Below are positions 18,627 through 27,835 of a stretch of DNA of 35,842 bases, one piece after another. Positions within the stretch are counted from its first letter, which is position 1. Every line of letters begins with the position of its first letter. A model generated the notes under the pieces. That model saw only the letters and a program-made list of their open reading frames with translations. It was not told where the DNA came from and made no database searches. Both the position numbers and the translations under genes were made by a program. The stretch is from Actinomycetes bacterium (GTDB taxonomy: Bacteria > Actinomycetota > Acidimicrobiia > Acidimicrobiales > Acidimicrobiaceae), in assembly GCA_021841935.1 (NCBI GenBank), contig JAKCDL010000023.1:1-35842 (forward strand), in the 5' to 3' direction.

Positions 18627-19724
18627 TTGCGATCATACAGTGACGAACTCGAGGCCCTTGCCAAGCGAGTTGAGGAAGCAAAGGTCTATCTAAAGCTCGG
18701 TCGTACTATTGAACGTATGGCCGAGCTTGAACCAGTTATGGCGTCCCCGAATCTATGGGACGACGTTGAAAGTGCGCGCCGCGTTACCACTGAATTTAAC
18801 CGGCTCAAGAGTGATGTCGATGAATTCGACACCCTCGATTTAGCGATTGCCGATCTTGGGGCCCTAGAAGAGATGCTGGCCGAGGGAGAAGACGAATCCC
18901 TAAGCTCTGAATACGAGACCTTGTTTAGCAAGCTCTCGCGCCACATCGACGAAGTAGAACTGCGTTCGCTCTTCTCTGGTGACGACGATGAAAGTGACGC
19001 GGTTGTTGAAATTAAACCACGCGCTGGCGGTACCGATGCCCAAGATTGGGCTGACATCCTTATGCGAATGTATCAACGATGGGCCGATCAAAACGGCTTC
19101 TCGGTAGAAGTTGACGACGTGTCGCCCGGCCAAGAGGCTGGAATTCTCTCAGTTTCGATGATCATTAAGGGTCGCTACGCATATGGTCTCCTTCAGGGCG
19201 AGAGGGGCATACATCGATTAGTTCGTATGTCTCCCTTCAACGCCAAGCACTCGCGTGAGACATCCTTTGCCCTAGTCCAAGTCTTTCCAATGGTTGATGA
19301 AAATATTGAGATCAACATTGATGAAAAAGATTTGAGGATCGATACCTACCGTTCGTCGGGTGCAGGTGGTCAGCACGTGAACGTTACCGACTCGGCTGTG
19401 CGCATAACTCATATCCCGACGAACATCGTAGTCTCTTGCCAAAATGAGCGTTCTCAGCTTCAAAATAAGGCAAAGGCGATGAAGGTGCTTGCCGCTAAAT
19501 TGGCAGATTTAGAGCGCGAGAATTTGCGAGCCCAACGAGAATCTCTGGCTGGAAGTTCAACAGAGATGAGTTGGGGAAATCAGATACGTTCCTATGTTAT
19601 GGCTCCGTATCGCTTGGTCAAAGACCTTCGTACATCGCATGAGACTGCAAATGTCGATGGAGTTTTGGACGGTGAGGTCGGTCCTTTTATGGAGACTTAC
19701 CTACGTTGGTCAAAGGCACTCTGA
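18627..19724 (+). CDS. prfB: Peptide chain release factor 2
   Basis: This 365-aa class I release factor recognises UGA/UAA stop codons. The stop-recognition tripeptide SPF is at 202-204, which marks RF2 rather than RF1. The catalytic GGQ (247-249) lies in the SSGAGGQHVN motif. The helical N-terminal domain 1 (1-105) is complete. Unlike many bacterial prfB genes, the frame is continuous with no in-frame UGA near codon 25, so there is no programmed +1 frameshift. The start is TTG 18627, immediately after an in-frame TAG (18624-18626), with no clear ribosome site and no later start until ATG 18717. ftsE follows after 45 bases. Confidence 0.95.
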   Translation: MRSYSDELEALAKRVEEAKVYLKLGRTIERMAELEPVMASPNLWDDVESARRVTTEFNRLKSDVDEFDTLDLAIADLGALEEMLAEGEDESLSSEYETLFSKLSRHIDEVELRSLFSGDDDESDAVVEIKPRAGGTDAQDWADILMRMYQRWADQNGFSVEVDDVSPGQEAGILSVSMIIKGRYAYGLLQGERGIHRLVRMSPFNAKHSRETSFALVQVFPMVDENIEINIDEKDLRIDTYRSSGAGGQHVNVTDSAVRITHIPTNIVVSCQNERSQLQNKAKAMKVLAAKLADLERENLRAQRESLAGSSTEMSWGNQIRSYVMAPYRLVKDLRTSHETANVDGVLDGEVGPFMETYLRWSKAL

Positions 19725-19769
19725 AAGTGCATGATTTGGGCGGGGTGGCCCAAGAAAGTTTGAGCGCAG

Positions 19770-20453
19770 ATGATCAAAGTTGATAATGTAACGAAGTCCT
19801 ATAAGACGGGACAATACGCACTAAGAGATTGTTCTCTAATGGTTCAAAGAGGGGAGTTCGTTTTTTTGGTTGGCCCCTCTGGCTCCGGTAAGAGCTCGCT
19901 TCTAAGACTCATGCTGCGTGAAGAGCGTCCCGACTCTGGCCACATCTTTGTAGCAGGAAAAGATCTTGGAGCTATGCCCGATTGGAAGGTGCCATTTTTC
20001 AGGCGCAATATCGGAGCGATCTTCCAGGACTTTAGGTTGCTTCCAAATAAGACGGTCTTTGAAAACGTCGCCTTTGCGCTTGAGGTAACTGGAAATCCAA
20101 AGAAACAGATTCAGACACAAGTTCCTCAAATGTTGGAGCTCGTAGGATTGGATGATAAGGCGACTCGTCTTCCCAATGAGCTCTCAGGTGGTGAGCAACA
20201 GAGAGTTGCCATCGCTAGGGCTTTTATAAATAAACCACTGATTTTGCTAGCCGATGAGCCAACGGGAAATCTTGACCCCGATACTTCTTGGTCTATTATG
20301 CGACTACTTGAACGGATCAATAGGACTGGCACTACCGTTCTGATGGCCACGCACGACGTTGGGATCGTTGACTCGATGCGTAGAAGGGTTATCGAGCTAG
20401 ACCATGGAGTTATTACTCGTGACCAAGTTAGAGGCGTCTACGGCCTTAACTAA
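19770..20453 (+). CDS. ftsE: Cell-division ABC ATPase FtsE
   Basis: This 227-aa ABC ATPase pairs with FtsX to control peptidoglycan hydrolases at the septum. Walker A is GPSGSGKS (35-42), the Q-loop lies in [10 protein letters not shown] (83-92), the signature is LSGGE (138-142), Walker B is LILLADEP (157-164), and the switch His is in MATHDVG. Length and sequence are typical of FtsE. It starts at ATG 19770, 45 bases after prfB and 39 bases before ftsX, consistent with a prfB-ftsE-ftsX operon as in mycobacteria. Confidence 0.96.
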   Translation: MIKVDNVTKSYKTGQYALRDCSLMVQRGEFVFLVGPSGSGKSSLLRLMLREERPDSGHIFVAGKDLGAMPDWKVPFFRRNIGAIFQDFRLLPNKTVFENVAFALEVTGNPKKQIQTQVPQMLELVGLDDKATRLPNELSGGEQQRVAIARAFINKPLILLADEPTGNLDPDTSWSIMRLLERINRTGTTVLMATHDVGIVDSMRRRVIELDHGVITRDQVRGVYGLN

Positions 20454-20492
20454 CTTTTGTGATTGCGCGAGATTGAAAGGAATAATTGCTAA

Positions 20493-21380
20493 ATGGCATT
20501 TTCGGTAGATTACGTCGTCAAGGAGACGGCCTCTAACCTTTGGCGAAATCGCCTTATGAGCCTCGCCGCGATCTTGACGATCGCGGTGTCCCTCGCACTT
20601 GTAGGATCCGCTCTCCTAATCAAACAGGGCGTGAGTGTGGCAACTTCGCAGTGGCAAGGGGGGACTCAGCTACTGATATTTCTGCAGCCAAATGCTACTC
20701 AAGCTCAAACGAACGCAATCGATACACAGCTCAAGGGAACCGCCGCAGTTAAGAGCTTCTTCTATGTCGATCAAGCCGCATCCTATGTGGAGTTCAAGCG
20801 TCTCGAGGCAAATCAGCCTGACTTCTTAACTTCAGTGACCGAGAGCCAGATCCCTCCCTCTTTCAGAGTCGCCCTCAAGGATCCAGCCGAAGCAGCTACG
20901 GTTGGTCAAATATTTGAGCAGCAAGCTGGTGTCATGAAGGTTCAATACAATCGAAGTGCGATTGACACGATGCTCAAAATATCATCGATCGCCCAGATAG
21001 TAATTCTGGGTCTAGCGACAATTTTGCTTCTTTCGGCATCCGTTTTGATTTTGAACGTTATCAGGGTTGCGATCTTCTCTCGAAGGCGAGAGGTAACTGT
21101 CATGAAGTTAGTCGGTGCTACGAACTGGTTCATTCGAATACCGTTCATGCTCGAGGGACTTATTCAGGGGCTTCTCGGTGCCACGGTCGCCGCCGTTGCT
21201 GTTGTTGGTGTAAGAAGTCTCTTCACATATATCATTCACCACTTCAAGGCTCAGCTTCTTGAGTCATTTGTTCTGTCGGGCCATGACGTGATCATGACTG
21301 AAGTCTTTGTTCTTGTGATTGGTACGGTAGTTGGAGCGCTGGGGTCTCTTCTGGCGGTGAGGCGCTACTTAGATATTTAG
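20493..21380 (+). CDS. ftsX: Cell-division membrane protein FtsX
   Basis: This 295-aa partner of FtsE belongs to the MacB/FtsX type VII ABC family. It has a cytoplasmic start, a first helix (about 21-42), and an extracytoplasmic domain (43-165) that in the family engages cell-wall hydrolase regulators. Three further helices lie near 170-193, 220-245 and 265-290. The conserved RREVTVMKLVGATNWFIRIPF segment marks the cytoplasmic coupling region. ATG 20493 has AAAGGA about 11 bases upstream. In many actinobacteria smpB comes next; here the coding strand ends and a large minus-strand gene follows. Confidence 0.95.
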   Translation: MAFSVDYVVKETASNLWRNRLMSLAAILTIAVSLALVGSALLIKQGVSVATSQWQGGTQLLIFLQPNATQAQTNAIDTQLKGTAAVKSFFYVDQAASYVEFKRLEANQPDFLTSVTESQIPPSFRVALKDPAEAATVGQIFEQQAGVMKVQYNRSAIDTMLKISSIAQIVILGLATILLLSASVLILNVIRVAIFSRRREVTVMKLVGATNWFIRIPFMLEGLIQGLLGATVAAVAVVGVRSLFTYIIHHFKAQLLESFVLSGHDVIMTEVFVLVIGTVVGALGSLLAVRRYLDI

Positions 21381-21761
21381 TTAGCTGCCAAGAGGTACTT
21401 CAAAACCATGGCTTTGCTTCGTCGATAATCCTGAAAAGTCTCGTTTAGGATCCAAAGCACAGATCATTTGTTAGTTCAAAGGGTGATTGCCGAGTTTCCT
21501 CTATTTTCGCATATGTACCCCTAGTTTCCAAGTGAAGGTGCTCATTCCATAGGGATTTGTGGTCGCAGCCTAAATTTCTGCGAAGAGTCAAAATTCATGC
21601 CCTGAAGTATATTGATCGGTCTTAATTTGACTTCTTAATTGGACGAAGGCCAAGGTGGATCTTGGCGGTGCCTAATTAAGGTACGAGCAATCGGAGCGTG
21701 TTTGCGTTTTGCGCATTAGCAGTTTCCTAGCACCAATTCTAATTCCTCGCTCTTGAGCTCT
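21381..21761. other. Convergent intergenic region, no gene seen
   Basis: These 380 bases separate ftsX from the convergent GGDEF-EAL gene. I see no smpB, tmRNA or tRNA here. Small imperfect inverted repeats occur, such as CCAAG 21650-21654 / CTTGG 21661-21665 and an ATCCT/AGGAT pair near 21429-21452. None is a convincing terminator. Confidence 0.5.
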
Positions 21762-24700
21762 TTATGCCGTCGTGCGATTGGCAATGTCGCGCGAATCTTG
21801 AGAATTCGACTCTTCAAGGTTCGCGCGTTGGTCTGCTGCAACTATTAGCGTTCGAAGAAGTTGAGTAAAGTCACCAGCGTTTTTTCGAAATAGGGCGTCG
21901 TCACCTAATTCAATTGCAGCGTGCATCAGTTTGTGAATTTCAAAGAGTCGGGTATCTGCATACTTCGATCTCCTGGTGAACTCATATAGAGAGCAATCCT
22001 GAAGCTTAGGACGTCCTGATATCTTGTTTGTATGGGTTATCTCCCAATGAAAAGCTAATGCTCCGAGCTCGGAAGTTATCTCGCTCGGTATGCGAAATTG
22101 CCCCTCCCTGCCTATTAGAAGTCGTATCTCTTCATCGGGTATCGGCTTTGAAAATAGGTAGCCTTGGGCCCGATTGGCGATCAGTGCTCGTGCTACCTCA
22201 AGTTGCTCGACTCTTTCAATTCCTTCCACCTCAACTGCAATTTCGAGGTCGCGTCCAATGGTCGTCGAAATACCAATGAGTTCAATTACCTTCACTGGAT
22301 CGAAAAACGCACTCGATATAAGGGATCTATCGAGTTTGATTACATCGAACGGGAGCTCTCGTAGTCGCGCAATATTGGAGTAGCCAATTCCAAAGTCGTC
22401 CATAACAAGTTGTGCACCAAGATCTTTGATCCTACGGATGTTGTCGTTGCGAAGCCTTCTATCGGTCTCGTCTGCATCTTCTAATATTTCGATTGAAAGT
22501 AGGGATGGGTGTATTTGAGCAGCTTCTATGAAGCGGTCAAGCCACCTGATCAGGTTCGGGTCGATGAGCGTAGCTGGATGAAGATTAAGTGATAAGCCGA
22601 TCTTGTGCCCATCTCGTTGAAGACCATGAAGAGTCTCAAGGGCTTTTTCGCTTGACCACCGAAGCAGATTGAATAGATCTTTTTCATTTAGAAGGGGTAG
22701 AAATACTGCAGGTGAAACTATTGAGCCATCATCGAGGCGCAACCTAGAGAGTAGTTCAAGCTTCTCAACCCTACCTGTCTCCAAATTTACAATCGGTTGG
22801 AAGTGGGGTACCACCCCTTGGGGGTTGAAGGCATTTTTTATATTTGAGACGTTAGCTAGACGAAAGTTTGGTGTGTTGGAGTGAGCCTGCTGCCAAACTA
22901 ACATCCCCCTGGTTTGGATCGAAGCTATCAACTGCGAACCGAGTGTCGTTTCAAAGATGTTAGCTATCTGGCCAAGGAGGATCGCGACTGCTACGGCACC
23001 TCCACGATCATCGAGAATTGGAATTGCAACTGCCGATGCTACTTCGCGATCAAAGTGCTTTTCGCCGCCATCGTAGTGGTCGCGCCTTCGATCGATCGAA
23101 GGAATCGAGATGGAGATACCTTCGACAAAGGCGCTGTTGACCAGCGTCATACATCTATCTCCAAGAGGACCTGTGGCGCCACTCTTTGTGACCGACTCGT
23201 CATATGATGTCGGAAGCCTTAGAAGGGCGGTTTCAACTAGGTCGCCCTCTCCTTTGACAAAGAGTGCTACGCCATGTATCCCTGGTAGTCGAATCGTCGA
23301 TTCGATCTCGCTTGAGAGGGTTGATATCCAATCGTGGCCGCGATAAGGAATCGGCCTAGATGAGTAGTCTGAATATCGATGAGTGATAAGCGATGAAAAG
23401 GCTCCTTGAACGTCGTTGAGATCGATAATTCGCGCCCTAATTACCGCTAAAAGCTCACTAATCAGTTGAGTCGGCACGTCACTACCTTGAAGGTTGTACT
23501 CGATTGACGTCTTGACTGTATCCCCGGCTTTGAAGGCGATCTCTCCTACTCCTGTCGTTAGAGTCCAGGCTTGACAGAAGTTTCGAGTGGCAAAGGCGAT
23601 GTACTCTAAAGTCGCATCAGATGAGAGCAGTTGTTCAATTAGCTCCTGAGTCGTCACATAAAGATGGTTACTGTCCTCTTCGGCGAGATTTTCGAGAAAG
23701 CGTGAGGGAATGAGCGACGAAAAGACTCCAAAGGCCTCTTCAGAAGCTTTTCCTGCGACATCTCGAAGGTCGCCTTCAACTTCCAAGAGAAGTTCTTTGG
23801 CCCTCCTGCTATACGGCTCGGCGGCTACGTCGTGGTTTATTATCGCCTCTTCCTCGCCGGATCTCCACCTCCGGTACCAATTTCGACGAGCTCCCTTTAC
23901 ATCTTTAAGCTGATAAAGGGCGATATCAGCGTGCTTCATCAACGCCTTAATGTCACTGCCGTCGTCTGGAAAGACTGAGTACCCGAAGCTGAATTTGAAT
24001 GTCATGGTCATGTCAGAGACGGTCAGGGGATCTGCTAGAACCTTATCGATCGACTTTAGCATTCTGTCAATCCTGCTATATGACGGTACATCAGCTACCA
24101 GTACAAATTCATCCCCACCAATACGGGCAAGTAGATCGCCGTCGTCTAAGAGAGTTGATATTCTCTGCCCAAACTCAATTAGAACGTGGTCGCCTTCCGC
24201 GTGGCCAAATCGGTCGTTAATCCACTTGAAGTCGTCAAGGTCGAAGATCCCTATCATAAAACGTTTGGGAGATTCTTCCCCCTCTATCTTTAGTGCGCTG
24301 TGTTCATAGAGGGCTAAGCGATTTGGCAGCCCGGTGAGCTGGTCGACTCGCGCAAGAGTGGCGGCCTCGATGAGTTCGTTATCCTTGAGTACCCGCCGAT
24401 TGATCTCGCGTACGCCTTTTGCGAGCAGGTTTACGATTCTCATGGTAACGTCCATCACATTTGAGTCAAAGACCGCAACGTGTGGAGAAAAGATCAGTAG
24501 AACTGCAAACGTCGCTCCGTCGACAACTATAGGTAGCGCTGACAGAGACCTTAGGTGGTGCCTTTGTGCAAATTGACGCTCGGCTGTAAAACGATCGTCG
24601 AAGGAGAGGTCATCGACGACGATCGGGGATGTACTTAGTGAAAATTGATCGATGACTGTTGTTGCTCCGATGTTAGCGTAGAAGATCTCGTCGGTCTTAT

Positions 24701-26318
24701 CATGTGCAGAGCAAGCCAACAGCCGATGCTCGCTAAGGGTGTCGCCACCCACAATCAAACAGTGAGAGAACTCGGGGCTTTGGGTAATTTCATCACATGC
24801 AATCTGCAATAGGGACTGTTCGTCTGTGGCATTTAGGGCCTCCTCTCCGCCCTGGGCGAGAACAGAAAAGAGAAAGTCGATTCGCTGCGACGTTAGGTGA
24901 TCCTGAAAGATGTCAAGAATGGTCTTGATTGCTAAGGATAGCGATATTGCTCCGTCGATCAAGGCACTACGGGATGGACCAAAGCGCTGGCTTGAGATCT
25001 CGATAGTAAGGTCATCGTAACCCTCAGCCCTCGAGTTGATAAGTGCGTGAGCCGTGTGCATTCGCCTCTTCGTGGCATTTTCCCGAACGATTCGAACTGG
25101 CTCTGGGCGCGGGTAGTACCCTAGAAAATCAGACAGAGCACGGTCTCGCCGCATCTTTTCAAAGTCGTTTAGTCGAGCAGGAGCCGATCTGAACTCGATG
25201 GCGCTTAATCCGAGTTGGTCTAGGATCAATTCTCCTGCGCATTCAAGAAGCGAGCGGTAGCTGGAGAAGTCGCGGATTTCGGCTGACTCTAAGTTTTGAA
25301 TTACCGATGTTACCCTTTGACCGTAACGCCTTGTTCTCCCAATGAAACGACTAAATCCAACAAGGACCAGGATAAAGAGGATTACGCCAACTTCTCCAAT
25401 CCATCGAGTCGGAGCACTCTCCCAATATTCTTTATTGATGGTCGCTAGGTCCCAAGAAATCACGGACCTAATTGGAAGTTCAGGGGCAGTATCGACCACT
25501 ACTGTATCAAGACCAGCATGGCTAAAGGAGGACGATGGACTTATGTTAGAGGCATTCCCGAATCCAATAGTTGATGTATATGGTGTACCAGAAGCACTGT
25601 CGAATACGTTATAGGTTACTCCTGGTTCTATGGTTGCAACTGTGCCGATGAGATACTTCGTGACGATGGGAGCACTTACATAGAAGGAGCCGAAGTTTGA
25701 GGTGACCTTTAGCCTTGTTGAGAGAACGTAGCCGCCAAAGTTAGCGTCAAAGATCGGCTTTCCGATAAGCTCGTCACTTTTACCGCCAAAGGTAACAAAG
25801 CTGGCATTTGGCTCTAATGGCCCTTGTCCCTTGATGTCGATTGAACTCCAGATAACCTTTGTTCCAGTAGCATCAAGAATCCTGATGACCTTTACCCCGG
25901 GAGTCATTGAGGCATATGCCGATATCGATCCGAGAACTTCATTCGGCTGGCTTTCAAGGGGAAAATGGAGTGCGGTCAAGGTAGTTGAGATAAATCTGAG
26001 CTCTTGAAAAGTTGAGTTGAGCTTGTTGGTGATCTCTTTGTCGCTTGATTTTAGTTGATTAGTAAAGCGCGCCTTTAGGTATTCGTTGCTCCTCGCATAG
26101 GCGTTGACTTCGATTAATGAAAGTATCGCTATCGCAACTAAGGTGGCGATAGTAATAGTGGCGGCGACTCGAGTACGTCGTCGCTCATTCACAGGATGTA
26201 ACGTTTGATTTCTGAAGGGCCAAGACAAGCTTCCTCCAAAGATGTCGAGACGGCGGCGGTTTAATCTCTCCTTTATATATTCGACATAAATCGTTGAAAA
26301 GTGAAGTTTTCGACGCAC
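21762..26318 (-). CDS. Membrane GAF-GGDEF-GAF-EAL cyclic-di-GMP protein with CZB-like tail
   Basis: This is a 1518-aa signalling protein. Membrane helices at about 53-71 and 306-326 bracket a 230-residue extracytoplasmic sensor. A GAF domain (about 480-640) follows, then a GGDEF domain (650-815) with intact GGDEF at 734-738 and no RxxD inhibitory site (the position reads DDGD). An unassigned stretch (830-990), a second GAF-like domain (990-1140) and an EAL domain (1155-1400) come next. The EAL domain has ELLSR (1188-1192), DDFGIGY (1307-1313), the K in IKLDR and QGY (1385-1387), so phosphodiesterase residues look retained. The C-terminus has H1424-W, C1442 and H1462-x3-H1466, resembling a zinc-binding CZB domain. 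The listed GTG start lacks a ribosome site; TTG at 26228 follows GGAGG and may be the true start. The gene is likely monocistronic. Confidence 0.88.
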   Translation of the reverse strand: MRRKLHFSTIYVEYIKERLNRRRLDIFGGSLSWPFRNQTLHPVNERRRTRVAATITIATLVAIAILSLIEVNAYARSNEYLKARFTNQLKSSDKEITNKLNSTFQELRFISTTLTALHFPLESQPNEVLGSISAYASMTPGVKVIRILDATGTKVIWSSIDIKGQGPLEPNASFVTFGGKSDELIGKPIFDANFGGYVLSTRLKVTSNFGSFYVSAPIVTKYLIGTVATIEPGVTYNVFDSASGTPYTSTIGFGNASNISPSSSFSHAGLDTVVVDTAPELPIRSVISWDLATINKEYWESAPTRWIGEVGVILFILVLVGFSRFIGRTRRYGQRVTSVIQNLESAEIRDFSSYRSLLECAGELILDQLGLSAIEFRSAPARLNDFEKMRRDRALSDFLGYYPRPEPVRIVRENATKRRMHTAHALINSRAEGYDDLTIEISSQRFGPSRSALIDGAISLSLAIKTILDIFQDHLTSQRIDFLFSVLAQGGEEALNATDEQSLLQIACDEITQSPEFSHCLIVGGDTLSEHRLLACSAHDKTDEIFYANIGATTVIDQFSLSTSPIVVDDLSFDDRFTAERQFAQRHHLRSLSALPIVVDGATFAVLLIFSPHVAVFDSNVMDVTMRIVNLLAKGVREINRRVLKDNELIEAATLARVDQLTGLPNRLALYEHSALKIEGEESPKRFMIGIFDLDDFKWINDRFGHAEGDHVLIEFGQRISTLLDDGDLLARIGGDEFVLVADVPSYSRIDRMLKSIDKVLADPLTVSDMTMTFKFSFGYSVFPDDGSDIKALMKHADIALYQLKDVKGARRNWYRRWRSGEEEAIINHDVAAEPYSRRAKELLLEVEGDLRDVAGKASEEAFGVFSSLIPSRFLENLAEEDSNHLYVTTQELIEQLLSSDATLEYIAFATRNFCQAWTLTTGVGEIAFKAGDTVKTSIEYNLQGSDVPTQLISELLAVIRARIIDLNDVQGAFSSLITHRYSDYSSRPIPYRGHDWISTLSSEIESTIRLPGIHGVALFVKGEGDLVETALLRLPTSYDESVTKSGATGPLGDRCMTLVNSAFVEGISISIPSIDRRRDHYDGGEKHFDREVASAVAIPILDDRGGAVAVAILLGQIANIFETTLGSQLIASIQTRGMLVWQQAHSNTPNFRLANVSNIKNAFNPQGVVPHFQPIVNLETGRVEKLELLSRLRLDDGSIVSPAVFLPLLNEKDLFNLLRWSSEKALETLHGLQRDGHKIGLSLNLHPATLIDPNLIRWLDRFIEAAQIHPSLLSIEILEDADETDRRLRNDNIRRIKDLGAQLVMDDFGIGYSNIARLRELPFDVIKLDRSLISSAFFDPVKVIELIGISTTIGRDLEIAVEVEGIERVEQLEVARALIANRAQGYLFSKPIPDEEIRLLIGREGQFRIPSEITSELGALAFHWEITHTNKISGRPKLQDCSLYEFTRRSKYADTRLFEIHKLMHAAIELGDDALFRKNAGDFTQLLRTLIVAADQRANLEESNSQDSRDIANRTTA

Positions 26319-26649
26319 TTTGCGGCTTGGTTACAACTTCGCCCTTCTCCCGAAGCTCTACCTCTACGGTAGCTATTGAACCGACCCTTCTTCAAGGTAC
26401 TGGTGTTACTGAAAATTGGCTCGTTAGTCCATCTTGAAACTGGGGAGCTATCACCAGGACATGGATTGGCAAGGAAAGGAGCTATTGAAACCAAATGACC
26501 CACAGTTACTCCTTTGACTCCCTACTTGAAGGGTAAATTGGGAAGAAGTGGTGACCATAGACGATAATTGAATTGATGGTGCGAGGACTTTAATTCGACT
26601 TCATCGGGGATAAACGAGACCGTTAAAGAAGATTCTTAGAAGGTATCAT
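26319..26649. other. Divergent intergenic region
   Basis: These 330 bases lie between the divergent GGDEF-EAL and FMN-oxidase genes and must hold both promoters. I see no gene, hairpin or operator that I could defend. Confidence 0.4.
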
Positions 26650-27753
26650 ATGGACGATAGCAACAGAAAGATCAATCGGAGGATCGACGACTACTACTTC
26701 GGCGGTTCAGGAAGTGAGCGGACTCTTCGAGAGAATCGTAGGGCACTCGACTCTTTGCGAATTATCCCAAGAGCACTTCAAGGAAGTCTAAATATCGATA
26801 CGACCACCAATCTCGGTGGTGTTAGCGTACCTTTCCCGATTGCGGTGGCACCGATGGCCTATCTCTCACTTCTGGCGGAGAAGGGAGAAGAGACGATGGC
26901 TCGAAGCGCGGCTAGATCTGGCGTCTCTTTCGTACTTTCTACTCGAAGTGCGATTGCGCTCGAAAGGGTGGCAGAAACATTTATAGCCAACCGTCGATCG
27001 ATATCTACTTCAAGTGCTTTAGCTGGGATCTTCTTTCAGATCTACCTGATGAAGGATAAAGGGTTGACACTTTCCTTTATCGAGCGTGCGAAGAGCGCTG
27101 GTTTTGATGGTTTTATCTTTACGGTGGATGCGCCATATATCTTTCCCAGAAGGCGCGATCGTGCCAATGGATTTTCAATTTCTGAAAAGATGGTTCGAGG
27201 CAATCTTCCCGAAGCTTTTACTCCTGGCGCCGCGACATTGAAGGGCGATCCAACTATCGGTCGGTCAGCTGCAGCATTTGACGAGGCGTTAATGCAGGAC
27301 CCCAATATCGACGAAAGTGTGATTTTGGAGGTTGTGAGGGCCTGCTCTCCATTACCAGTGATACTAAAGGGGGTAATGGCGCCTCATGACATAGCTCTTG
27401 CGGGGTCTCTCTCTACGGGCGCCATCGTCTCTAATCATGGAGGAAGGCAACTCGATGGTTCGATTACGGCGGTAGATGCAATGAAGCTCTTTGCTAGCTC
27501 TAATAAAGTCCGCCCCCGTTCTTTGTGGATGGATGGAGGAATATCCTATGGTTCAGATGTTCTCAGGTCCCTTGCCCTCGGATGTGATGGAGCTTTAGTT
27601 GGAAAGGCATTTGCCAAAGCGATGCGACGAGGTGGAGAGTCCGAACTAAAGAGGGCTATTGGTCTTATGAAGGAAGAGTTCCTTGTGGCAATGGCACTTG
27701 TTGGGGCCAATAGGCCAAAAGATATAACTCCTGACTGCTTATTTGGTTACTAG
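26650..27753 (+). CDS. FMN-dependent alpha-hydroxy acid dehydrogenase/oxidase
   Basis: This 367-aa TIM-barrel flavoenzyme belongs to the glycolate oxidase/lactate dehydrogenase/lactate oxidase family and oxidises a 2-hydroxy acid to a 2-oxo acid. FMN and active-site landmarks are PIAVAPMAY (63-71), FFQIY (128-132), TVDAP (158-162), Lys240 (VILKGV), the catalytic His263 with Arg266 in SNHGGRQLD (261-269), and DGGISYGSDVLRSLALGCDGALVGKAF. The usual TVDxPxxGxRxxD reads TVDAPYIFPRRRD, so a Gly is replaced. Substrate cannot be assigned. ATG 26650 has AGAAGG 7 bases upstream. It may be transcribed alone, with murI starting 83 bases later. Confidence 0.88.
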   Translation: MDDSNRKINRRIDDYYFGGSGSERTLRENRRALDSLRIIPRALQGSLNIDTTTNLGGVSVPFPIAVAPMAYLSLLAEKGEETMARSAARSGVSFVLSTRSAIALERVAETFIANRRSISTSSALAGIFFQIYLMKDKGLTLSFIERAKSAGFDGFIFTVDAPYIFPRRRDRANGFSISEKMVRGNLPEAFTPGAATLKGDPTIGRSAAAFDEALMQDPNIDESVILEVVRACSPLPVILKGVMAPHDIALAGSLSTGAIVSNHGGRQLDGSITAVDAMKLFASSNKVRPRSLWMDGGISYGSDVLRSLALGCDGALVGKAFAKAMRRGGESELKRAIGLMKEEFLVAMALVGANRPKDITPDCLFGY

Positions 27754-27835
27754 GGTTTTTTTTGATAGTTGAATTGATTAATTCAATCTGTCTACGTCTT
27801 GGGGGATTAGACCCATCTTTGCAACCGCGGTAAAT

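Noticed and set aside
18627..18720. Programmed RF2 frameshift site
   Set aside because: The sequence is in one frame without an early UGA; the only nearby stop is a TAG directly before the start codon.
27769..27786. Hairpin TTGAATT/AATTCAA after the FMN oxidase gene as a terminator
   Set aside because: The stem is only 7 A/T-rich pairs and the T-run precedes rather than follows it.
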